A stretch of DNA of 5,326 nucleotides, taken from NCBI GenBank assembly GCA_003505715.1, contig DNXU01000316.1:8099-13424 (forward strand). Direction: 5' to 3'. The notes beneath the pieces are model-generated. The model searched no databases and was not told the DNA's origin. It saw only the letters and a program-made list of their open reading frames with translations. The position numbers were made by a program, and so were the translations under genes. Positions 1-5,260 of this stretch are shown here, in pieces; within the stretch, counting starts at the first letter, position 1; every line of letters starts with the position of its first letter. Source of the stretch: Cyanobacteria bacterium UBA8803. Its GTDB lineage: Bacteria > Cyanobacteriota > Cyanobacteriia > Cyanobacteriales > Coleofasciculaceae.

Positions 1-20
1 ACAACCAACAACCAACAACA
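1..20. repeat. Heptanucleotide tandem repeat (STRR-like), cut by window edge
   Basis: The first 20 bases are two full units of ACAACCA followed by ACAACA, a period of 7 that ends exactly at the ATG of the permease gene. Heptanucleotide tandem repeats of this style (STRRs) are well known in intergenic DNA of filamentous cyanobacteria. The array probably continues to the left of the window. It holds no Shine-Dalgarno sequence, so it leaves the following gene with an unusual A/C-only leader. Confidence 0.6.
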
Positions 21-989
21 ATGCACAAAATCTTAAGTTCCCTACTTGCCGTTATTATTGGTTGTGGCGGTGTTATTGGCTTGTTTTATAGCCTAAACTT
101 ATTAACGAACTTTCTACCCTATAAATGGCGATCGCGTATTCTACCGTGGGTATACTTGGGACCGTCCTTACTGTTATTGACCGCGTACCTAGTTCTGCCC
201 ACTCTCAATACAATTTATATCAGCTTCTTCGATCGGCGATCGCAAAACTTTGTCGGCTTGGATAACTACTTTTTTGCCTTTACCAGCGAAACTATGGGTA
301 TCGCCTTTCGCAATAATCTATTGTGGTTGGTACTGGTGACTGGCTTGAGTGTGGGTTTGGGCTTAATTATGGCGGTGTTGATGGATCGGGTACGCTATGA
401 GCCAATCGCTAAGTCTCTCATCTTTCTACCGATGGCGATTTCCTTTGTCGGAGCTAGCGTGATTTGGCGATTTGTTTATGCCTTTCGTCCGGCTGGCTCT
501 GAGCAAATTGGGTTGTTAAATGGCATTATTACTAGTCTGGGATTTGAGCCTGTCGGTTGGCTGGTGGAACAGTCTTTTAATAACTTGGCTCTGATTGCCA
601 TTATGGTTTGGTTGCAGACTGGTTTTTGCTTAATTTTGCTCTCGGCGGCGGTGAAAGGTATTCCTAAAGATATTATTGAAGCCGCCCGCATGGATGGAGC
701 GAGTGAGTGGCAGATATTTTGGCGAATTACTATGCCGATGATTCGCTCTACGATTGCCGTTGTGGCTACGACAGTAGTAATTATGGTATTGAAAGTATTT
801 GATATTGTATTTGTGATGACCGCTGGCAATCAAGGGACGGAAGTGATTGCCAGTCGCATGATTAAAGAAATGTTTAATTATCGAGACTATGGCCGAGGCA
901 GCGCGATTGCAGTGATTTTATTACTGGCCATTGTCCCCGTGATGGTAAGTAATATCCACCGCTTCCGACGGCAGGAGGCGATTCGATGA
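21..989 (+). CDS. ggtC: ABC sugar / glucosylglycerol transporter permease, GgtC (AglF) type
   Basis: This is an inner-membrane permease of a binding-protein-dependent ABC importer (MalF-type, CUT1 family), 322 residues long. Hydrophobic segments lie near residues 8-30, 43-66, 97-121, 132-154, 188-210, 243-267 and 293-311. The cytoplasmic EAA loop that docks the ATPase is clear at 220-239: E220-A-A, then D225-G226-A and a terminal MP. The stretches around 132-165 (FLPMAISFVGASVIWRF, RPAGSEQIGLLN) and 257-268 (LKVFDIVFVMTA) are typical of the alpha-glucoside/glucosylglycerol subgroup AglF/GgtC rather than maltose MalF. The start at 21 fits because a membrane helix follows at once, as in relatives. 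There is no Shine-Dalgarno and the frame is open to the window edge, so a farther start cannot be excluded. It overlaps the next permease gene by 4 bases (ATGA), indicating one operon. Its binding protein and ATPase lie outside. The exact solute (glucosylglycerol, sucrose, trehalose or other) is inference. Confidence 0.88.
   Translation: MHKILSSLLAVIIGCGGVIGLFYSLNLLTNFLPYKWRSRILPWVYLGPSLLLLTAYLVLPTLNTIYISFFDRRSQNFVGLDNYFFAFTSETMGIAFRNNLLWLVLVTGLSVGLGLIMAVLMDRVRYEPIAKSLIFLPMAISFVGASVIWRFVYAFRPAGSEQIGLLNGIITSLGFEPVGWLVEQSFNNLALIAIMVWLQTGFCLILLSAAVKGIPKDIIEAARMDGASEWQIFWRITMPMIRSTIAVVATTVVIMVLKVFDIVFVMTAGNQGTEVIASRMIKEMFNYRDYGRGSAIAVILLLAIVPVMVSNIHRFRRQEAIR
973..978 (+). promoter_or_regulatory. 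Ribosome binding site of the second permease gene
   Basis: AGGAGG, a full anti-16S match, lies 7 bases before the ATG at 986. It sits inside the end of the upstream gene and supports this start. With the ATGA stop/start overlap it suggests coupled translation of the two permeases. The first permease gene has no such site. Confidence 0.75.
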
Positions 990-1888
990 GTAAGAAACAT
1001 TATCGTAGAAATGTGACGGCAAAACGTCTCTCCCAGCAGTTGCAAAAATTTTTGACCAGCCTCCCCGTTCATATTGTCCTAATTGTTATTTCTTTAATTT
1101 GGACATTACCAACAGTTGGATTGCTAATCAGTTCCTTGCGCCACCGGGACGATCTGTTAAAAACGGGTTGGTGGAAGGTTTTACAACACCCTTTTGACTT
1201 CACCCAATATCAGTTAGGGAACTATATAGAAGTTATCAGCGCTGAAGGAATGGGGCAAGCATTTCTCAATAGTTTTGCGATCGCTATTCCCGCCACAGTA
1301 ATTCCCATTGCCATAGCGACTTTTGCTGCCTATGCCTTTGCTTGGATGAAGTTTCCGGGCCGTCAGCTCTTGTTTATTACGGTAGTAGGGTTATTGGTGG
1401 TGCCGTTGCAGATGACGCTGATTCCTGTATTGCGAGCCTACAATCAGTTTGGGCTTTCAGGGACGTTGGTGGGGATTTGGTTAGCTCATACAGGTTACGG
1501 GCTACCCTTAGGCATCTATTTATTACGTAATTATATTGGTTCCTTGCCCAAGGATTTAATGGAAGCCGCCGCAGTCGATGGAGCATCTCACCTGACGACA
1601 TTTACCCGGTTAATTGTGCCGCTTTCCCTGCCTGCGATCGCCTCATTTGCAGTCTTTCAATTTTTATGGGTTTGGAACGATTTGTTAGTAGCTTTAGTTT
1701 ATTTGGGGGGAACACCAGAGGTAGCGCCGTTAACTATGCGCTTAACCAGTATGGTTGGTTCTCGCGGCGAGGCTTGGCAGATTCTCACCTCTGGTGCTTT
1801 TGTAACAATGATTGTGCCGCTGATTGTGTTTTTTGCCCTGCAACGGTATTTCGTGCGGGGAATATTAGCAGGATCGGTTAAAGGATAA
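986..1888 (+). CDS. ggtD: ABC sugar / glucosylglycerol transporter permease, GgtD (AglG) type
   Basis: This is the second membrane subunit of the same importer (MalG-type), 300 residues, usual for the family. It pairs with the upstream permease to form the translocation channel. A short basic N-terminus (KKHYRR, KR) is followed by hydrophobic segments near 29-50, 94-119, 127-147, 159-181, 215-240 and 268-290. The EAA loop is at about 193-212: E193-A-A-A, D198-G199-A, ending in VP. The stretches LIWTLPTVGLLISS (37-50), the GWW at 61-63 and FLNSFAIAIPATVIPI with AFAAYAFAWMKFPGR-like sequence (93-126) match the AglG/GgtD subgroup. The start is set by AGGAGG at 973-978 and the 4-base overlap with the preceding stop. 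No further gene follows on this strand: the next gene is convergent, so this is probably the last gene of its operon. The solute is inferred only from family resemblance. Confidence 0.88.
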   Translation: MSKKHYRRNVTAKRLSQQLQKFLTSLPVHIVLIVISLIWTLPTVGLLISSLRHRDDLLKTGWWKVLQHPFDFTQYQLGNYIEVISAEGMGQAFLNSFAIAIPATVIPIAIATFAAYAFAWMKFPGRQLLFITVVGLLVVPLQMTLIPVLRAYNQFGLSGTLVGIWLAHTGYGLPLGIYLLRNYIGSLPKDLMEAAAVDGASHLTTFTRLIVPLSLPAIASFAVFQFLWVWNDLLVALVYLGGTPEVAPLTMRLTSMVGSRGEAWQILTSGAFVTMIVPLIVFFALQRYFVRGILAGSVKG

Positions 1889-1899
1889 TGCCTCTATTC

Positions 1900-2038
1900 G
1901 TAGGGTGCGTTACGCGGGAGTTGCAGGGCGGGTTTCGACTTCGCTCAACCCTCCCCTACAAATATTATGGATGTCTAATCTGTGAAGCCTAAAATATTGG
2001 TCGCTCAACCCGCCCCTACAGATATTATGGATGTCTAA
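1900..2038. repeat. Mosaic of interspersed repeat fragments in convergent intergenic gap
   Basis: The 177-base gap between the permease stop and the GUN4 stop holds repeat fragments. A 38-bp direct repeat occurs at 1941-1978 and 2001-2038 with two mismatches (1952 T/G and 1961 A/G), offset by exactly 60 bases. GGGCGGGTT at 1926-1934 is complementary to AACCCTCCC at 1947-1955 (one mismatch) and perfectly to AACCCGCCC at 2007-2015, so alternative hairpins are possible. At 1900-1915, GTAGGGTGCGTTACGC resembles 5195-5210 (two mismatches). GTAGGGTGCGTTA and CGCCCCTAC motifs belong to repeat families I know as widespread in cyanobacteria. The hairpins could end transcription from either side, but no T-run follows them. 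Confidence 0.7.
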
Positions 2039-2065
2039 GCAGACATGAGATAACTCCCGATTCGT

Positions 2066-3019
2066 CTAATTGTGTCGGAGCGGTAGTTTACAGGGGCAAT
2101 TATTGAGGCGATCAAGGATAGACCACCATCCGAAAAACAAGACACCACAGCGTACACTGCCAAAACAGCAAGCTCTACACCACCGTCCTAAGGTTTCTCG
2201 ACAAGCTTGTTCTCCCCCACCTCTTAAATCAGATGGAGTAGCAATTCGGGGTGAAGGCAGGTGTCCCTGAGGAGCGGATAGGTTAAAGATGAGTTCGTGA
2301 GAATACAACCACTTTCCGTCTACCTGCCATCCTACTCGTGAAGCAAAGATATCTCGAAGGTGAGGTTCACCATAAGCTAGGGAATCACTCACTTGATTGA
2401 GGGAGTCCTTGACAGAACTATCCAATTGATGGGAGCCAGAGGTTTTGGTATTTACCTTTTGATTTTTGTCCAAGCTCTCCAAAATGCGCTTCTGTACGCT
2501 AAAGCCAAAACGACCTCTAGAGTACTTTACCCAAAGCTGGTCAATGGTACACAAGTCTGCACAGGGGAAGGTCTCGCCAGATTTTCTGTCCAGTAAACCT
2601 TCTTTCTCTCGACCCGCAACCGTGAGCATGAGTTCTTTGGTTTCTGCATCTGCCTCCTCCCATTGCTCTGTTGCCAGTAGGTGGCGCAGTTTTGTATAGT
2701 CTACCCCAGCTTGCGATCGCAATGGCCAATATTTTAACAGTTGTTTTCTCCCTCTATCAGTCGCGTCCTCCCACAGTAAATCAAAAGCCACCCACTGTAC
2801 TGGCCCAGTTTCAGTCTTGACGATCTCAAAGATCCAATGTTTACAAGGCTGACCGCATTTTAACGCTTCCAAAAGGGCTGCAATCCTTACCTCATCAGAC
2901 TGGCTACCCAAACTTTGCTTCACTGCCTCCCACGCGCTTTGCAAATCGTCTCTTGCCAATAAGGATGGCCCATCCACGATGGCTTTATGTGCATACAGTT
3001 GTTTGAGATTATTAATCAT
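2066..3019 (-). CDS. GUN4-domain protein with helical N-terminal region and Cys-rich tail
   Basis: GUN4 proteins bind protoporphyrin IX / Mg-protoporphyrin and activate Mg-chelatase. Cyanobacteria often carry several divergent copies, so the role of this one is open. Numbering from the ATG at 3019 (317 residues): about 27-100 looks like a HEAT-type helical region (EVRIAALLEAL, VQWVAFDLLWE). The GUN4 domain runs from about 110 to 257 with W120-E-E-A-D, LMLTVAGREKEG, FPCADL, TIDQLWVKYSRGRFGFSVQKRI (158-179), RVGWQVDGKWL and SAPQGHLPSP. The segment between QKRI and RVGW is long and polar. The tail has seven Cys (273, 281, 284, 285, 291, 308, 310) but ends in a DRLNNCPCKL-like closure that resembles family ends. 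A GTG at 3058 would add 13 residues (330 aa) and has no ribosome site. The ATG is preceded by AAGAGA at close spacing; I prefer it, without certainty. It lies downstream of gdhA on the same strand and converges with the permease genes. Confidence 0.85.
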   Translation of the reverse strand: MINNLKQLYAHKAIVDGPSLLARDDLQSAWEAVKQSLGSQSDEVRIAALLEALKCGQPCKHWIFEIVKTETGPVQWVAFDLLWEDATDRGRKQLLKYWPLRSQAGVDYTKLRHLLATEQWEEADAETKELMLTVAGREKEGLLDRKSGETFPCADLCTIDQLWVKYSRGRFGFSVQKRILESLDKNQKVNTKTSGSHQLDSSVKDSLNQVSDSLAYGEPHLRDIFASRVGWQVDGKWLYSHELIFNLSAPQGHLPSPRIATPSDLRGGGEQACRETLGRWCRACCFGSVRCGVLFFGWWSILDRLNNCPCKLPLRHN

Positions 3020-3058
3020 GTCTCTTACGAACAACTTATAACTCAACCATACTGACAC

Positions 3059-3295
3059 ATTGCAGCGAGCGGCAACTATTATCTTTAGGCCAAGGAAATA
3101 GACCGAGGCAGAGGTAGATTTTCATTGTTCATCGTGGCCTATCCCTCTAGAGGCCAGCCGAAAATTAAACAAAAGTAAAATTTTTCCTAGGAAAATTAAC
3201 CAATTTTTAATCTCTCTATCTCAAGCTTATGGGTGTAGGGTGTAGGGGAAATTGACCAACACCCTACACTCCACACCCTCATCCCTCATCCCTTA
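3059..3295. other. Non-coding gap between gdhA and GUN4 gene
   Basis: I see no convincing gene in these 237 bases. They contain the palindrome TTTTCCTAGGAAAA at 3182-3195, a small hairpin TGGCCT/AGGCCA at 3135-3140 and 3151-3156 (a matching TAGGCCA also at 3086-3092), and the larger hairpin listed separately. Next to the gdhA stop there is a CATCCCT-type microrepeat (3279-3293). A GATAAT hexamer on the minus strand (3083-3078) could be a -10 box for the GUN4 gene, but no good -35 accompanies it. Confidence 0.5.
3233..3269 (-). repeat. Hairpin repeat downstream of gdhA, possible transcription end
   Basis: GTGTAGGGTGT (3233-3243) and ACACCCTACAC (3259-3269) form a perfect 11-bp stem with a 15-base loop. 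It lies 27 bases beyond the gdhA stop in the direction of gdhA transcription. No T-run follows, so it is not a classical Rho-independent terminator. It could stabilise the mRNA 3' end or be one copy of an interspersed palindromic repeat. Confidence 0.5.
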
Positions 3296-4591
3296 TTAAG
3301 AGACTCGACCATTGACATAGTAATCTCTTGTCCCCTTAGCATTGAGGGCTTCTCCCAACCGATTCAAGGCATGAACGTAAGCGGCTGTGCGCATAGGAAT
3401 AGCTAGTTCCTGAGAAATTGACCAAATTTGTTCAGTTTCTGTCACCATCTTCTGTTTCAGGCGTTGATTGACTTCCTCTAGCGTCCAATAAAGTCCACTG
3501 CGGTTTTGCACCCATTCAAAATAGCTAACGGTAACGCCGCCAGCATTGATTAAAATGTCCGGAAATACCCAAATGTCCTTGGCTTCTAAAATGCGATCGG
3601 CACCTGATGCGATCGGACCATTAGCTACTTCAAAGATATATTTAGCTTTGATATTATTGGCATTTTCCTCGGTAATTTGATTTTCCAACGCCGCAGGAAT
3701 GAGAATGTCCACATCTAAGGCGAGCAGTTCCTGATTGGTAACAACTTCATGTTCGACAATATTGCAAACGCTGCCCTCGCAGTACACAGCTTTGATCCCT
3801 TGACTGGCAGCTTTATATTGTCGAATGCTAGGAATATCTAGCCCTTTTCTGGCATAAATCCCCCCTTGAGAATCGCTAACCGCTACAACTTTATAACCCG
3901 CTTTAGCTAGGAGTTCTGCCAGCACAGCCCCTACCTTACCAAATCCTTGCACCGCTACCGTAGTTTGTGGGGGCATCAGGCCGAATTTGGGCAGGATGGC
4001 TTCGATCGCAAAAAAAGCACCCATCGCTGTTGCTCCATCGCGGCCAACACTTCCTCCCATGGCGAGGGGTTTACCCGTAACTACCCCCGGACTGATATGG
4101 CGGTTAATGATACTATATTGATCCATCATCCAGCCCATTACCATAGCATTGGTATAAACGTCGGGCGCGAGAATATCCACATCTGGGCCAATGAAGTCAG
4201 CAATGGCATCGATATAACCGCGACTCAGGCGTTCTAATTCCAGCTTAGATAAGGTTTTTGGATTGAGGGTAATGCCCCCCTTGGCACCGCCAAAAGGTAG
4301 ATTTAAAACGGCACATTTAAACGTCATCCAAAAGGCTAAAGATTGGACTTCATCCAGGGAAACATTAGGATGATAGCGCACGCCTCCTTTCCCCGGCCCT
4401 CTAGTGTCATCATACCGAACTCGATAACCTTGAAAGATTTTTAACGAGCCATCATCCATGCGAACGGGGATTGACACGCTCAAACTGAATTTGGGATACT
4501 TTAAGCGTTCAATGGCATCCTCAGAAATTGAGACGTATTTCATAGCTGCTTGCAAGCGCGTACCTGCATCAGCCAGTAATGAATCAGACAT
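3296..4591 (-). CDS. gdhA: Glutamate dehydrogenase
   Basis: This cytoplasmic enzyme catalyses reversible reductive amination of 2-oxoglutarate with ammonium to glutamate; cyanobacterial enzymes of this group are usually NADP(H)-dependent. The 431 residues are full length for the Glu/Leu/Phe/Val dehydrogenase family. The substrate domain has RGPGKGGVRYHP (64-75, K68), FKCAVLNLPFGGAKGG (91-106, K92 and catalytic K104) and GPDVDILAPDV (135-145, catalytic D144). K68 in GKGG favours glutamate over leucine as substrate. The Rossmann fold has GFGKVG at 216-221 and VVAVSDSQGG at 235-244. NAGGVTVSYFEW (349-360) carries the conserved Ser near the substrate. The start at 4591 is supported by AGGAG 11 bases upstream and by the family-like N-terminus. 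Most inorganic nitrogen in cyanobacteria enters through GS-GOGAT, so GDH is usually auxiliary. The upstream side is crowded with tandem repeats and the next gene in the same direction is the GUN4 gene, at least 237 bases on. Confidence 0.95.
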   Translation of the reverse strand: MSDSLLADAGTRLQAAMKYVSISEDAIERLKYPKFSLSVSIPVRMDDGSLKIFQGYRVRYDDTRGPGKGGVRYHPNVSLDEVQSLAFWMTFKCAVLNLPFGGAKGGITLNPKTLSKLELERLSRGYIDAIADFIGPDVDILAPDVYTNAMVMGWMMDQYSIINRHISPGVVTGKPLAMGGSVGRDGATAMGAFFAIEAILPKFGLMPPQTTVAVQGFGKVGAVLAELLAKAGYKVVAVSDSQGGIYARKGLDIPSIRQYKAASQGIKAVYCEGSVCNIVEHEVVTNQELLALDVDILIPAALENQITEENANNIKAKYIFEVANGPIASGADRILEAKDIWVFPDILINAGGVTVSYFEWVQNRSGLYWTLEEVNQRLKQKMVTETEQIWSISQELAIPMRTAAYVHALNRLGEALNAKGTRDYYVNGRVS

Positions 4592-4602
4592 TCCTGTTGT
4601 TT

Positions 4603-4607
4603 CTCCT
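4603..4607 (-). promoter_or_regulatory. Ribosome binding site of gdhA
   Basis: On the minus strand AGGAG ends 11 bases before the ATG at 4591, slightly longer than ideal spacing. A second AGGA abuts the ATG and is too close to work. The site supports the chosen start. Confidence 0.55.
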
Positions 4608-4637
4608 ATTAATCGACTGACCTGAGATAAAGTTTTT

Positions 4638-4799
4638 ATTCCCCCAAGATTGGGGGACTAAGCCCAAATCTGATTCCCCCCAAGGTTGGGGGGTTAGGGG
4701 GACTAAGCCCAAATCTGATTCCCCCCAAGGTTGGGGGGTTAGGGGGGCTAAGCCCAAATCTGGTTCCCCCCAAGGTTGGGGGGTTAGGGGGGCTAAGCT
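4638..4799. repeat. 45-bp G/C-run tandem repeat upstream of gdhA
   Basis: There are four head-to-tail units starting at 4638, 4673, 4718 and 4763. The first is 35 bases (it lacks about 10 bases of the second G-run), the next two are exactly 45, and the last ends at about 4799. Each full unit has CCCCCCAA-GG-TTGGGGGG, a near-perfect 8-bp hairpin, then TTA and a further run of 5-6 G, then CTAAGCCCAAATCTG. The array lies between 47 and 208 bases before the gdhA start, so a gdhA transcript starting upstream would carry consecutive strong hairpins. The G-runs on the plus strand could form G-quadruplexes. The unit resembles CCCCCCAACCTTGGGGGG repeats common in cyanobacterial intergenic DNA. Because 45 is a multiple of 3, it creates a false repetitive reading frame. 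Confidence 0.9.
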
Positions 4800-4945
4800 G
4801 AAAACCCTGATTCTGCTGCCTACCATGAGGTATCCCCTAGCAAGTGCGATCGCACGCATTGCTATTTGCTGCTAAGAGCAGATGTTGAATCTCTCCAGTG
4901 CCAGTTCAGTTGTTTTTACTGTTTTGTGCTATACAAAGCTTCTTC

Positions 4946-4967
4946 CAAACGCGATTAATTGCGTTTG
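4946..4967. promoter_or_regulatory. 22-bp near-perfect palindrome, operator candidate
   Basis: Arms CAAACGC and GCGTTTG flank G-ATTAAT-T, itself palindromic at its core. Only the one pair 4953/4960 fails to match. Length and symmetry fit a dimeric repressor or activator site. It is about 355 bases before the gdhA start, and no gene on the plus strand follows within the window, so the target is unknown. Confidence 0.4.
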
Positions 4968-4991
4968 AATCTAATCCCATCAACCCCGTGC

Positions 4992-5010
4992 TTTCTCCCG
5001 ATCGGGAAAA
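4992..5010. promoter_or_regulatory. Palindrome centred on CCCGATCGGG
   Basis: The core TCCCGATCGGGA (4996-5007) is a perfect 12-bp palindrome, with flanking TTT on the left and AAA on the right broken by one mismatch. Its centre is 45 bases from that of the palindrome at 4946-4967. It may be a protein-binding site. It differs from the HIP1 octamer. Confidence 0.3.
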
Positions 5011-5081
5011 GTACAGTCAGTTTGAAAAGGACTTCTTCTAACTCAATTATTTCACCCAATCTCATGAAATGAGGAAAAAAT

Positions 5082-5095
5082 GTATATTTCGTTAC
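5082..5095. promoter_or_regulatory. NtcA-like site GTA-N8-TAC
   Basis: GTA TATTTCGT TAC matches the consensus of the cyanobacterial nitrogen regulator NtcA. On the plus strand TAATAT at 5112-5117 could be a -10 box, but it is 16 rather than about 22 bases beyond the site. Toward gdhA no well-placed -10 is visible and the gene is about 490 bases away. A match of this simplicity is expected about once by chance in a window this size. Confidence 0.25.
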
Positions 5096-5170
5096 TATTT
5101 AAATATTTTGTTAATATTTGGAAACAAGGATGAAGGATGAGGAGATGGGGGAATGGCTAATTAATTCTTT

Positions 5171-5260
5171 AGAACTTACGCAGAGCTACTATTAGTAGGG
5201 TGTGTTATGCGGAAGCTAACGCACCATTACCACTATATATGGCCCAGTTGCGTAAGTCCT
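5171..5260. mobile_element. Short MITE-like element with AGGACTTACGCA-type inverted ends
   Basis: AGAACTTACGCA (5171-5182) and TGCGTAAGTCCT (5249-5260) are 12-bp terminal inverted repeats with one mismatch. Between them lies an inner imperfect palindrome, GGTGTGTTATGC (5199-5210) against GCTAACGCACC (5215-5225). TCTTTAG occurs at 5166-5172 and 5262-5268, overlapping the left end, and might be a target duplication. The 90 bases encode nothing, as expected of a non-autonomous element moved by a transposase elsewhere. ACTTACGCA ends recur in cyanobacterial genomes in my recollection; the transposase family is not determined. Confidence 0.5.

Larger units (their letters stand above)
4860..5170. 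other. Long non-coding region upstream of gdhA
   Basis: No reading frame here resembles a gene. The stretch is AT-rich to the right and contains two palindromes and an NtcA-like site listed separately, a small inverted repeat TTTGT-5-ACAAA at 4923-4937, ATTTCA/TGAAAT at 5049-5070, and a GGATGA-type microrepeat (5127-5150) similar in style to the one by the gdhA stop. The gdhA promoter probably lies in this region or inside the adjoining repeats, but I cannot place it. Confidence 0.5.

Noticed and set aside
476..833. Minus-strand frames opposite the first permease gene
   Set aside because: They are shadows of a real gene with unlikely composition and no ribosome sites.
2070..2699. Plus-strand reading frames opposite the GUN4 gene
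   Set aside because: They are short, lack recognisable motifs and lie antisense to a clearly conserved gene.
3076..3106. Promoter for the GUN4 gene (GATAAT at 3083-3078)
   Set aside because: The -35 position (TCGGTC) matches the consensus at only two of six bases, so I do not call it.
3182..3195. TTTTCCTAGGAAAA palindrome as an operator
   Set aside because: It is symmetric but simple and A/T-rich, with no nearby promoter elements to support a regulatory role.
3947..4237. 96-residue plus-strand frame opposite gdhA
   Set aside because: It is antisense to a strongly conserved enzyme region and shows no protein-like features.
4638..4799. CRISPR array
   Set aside because: The units are contiguous and nearly identical over their full length, with no variable spacers and no cas genes nearby.
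4584..4859. 91-residue minus-strand reading frame with repeated PLTPQPWGE units overlapping the gdhA start
   Set aside because: It is a translation of the 45-bp tandem DNA repeat, open only because 45 is divisible by 3. It has no family resemblance and no clear ribosome site.
5130..5195. 21-residue plus-strand frame starting ATGAAGGATGAGG
   Set aside because: It starts in a GGATGA microrepeat, ends inside the MITE-like element and has no properly spaced ribosome site.
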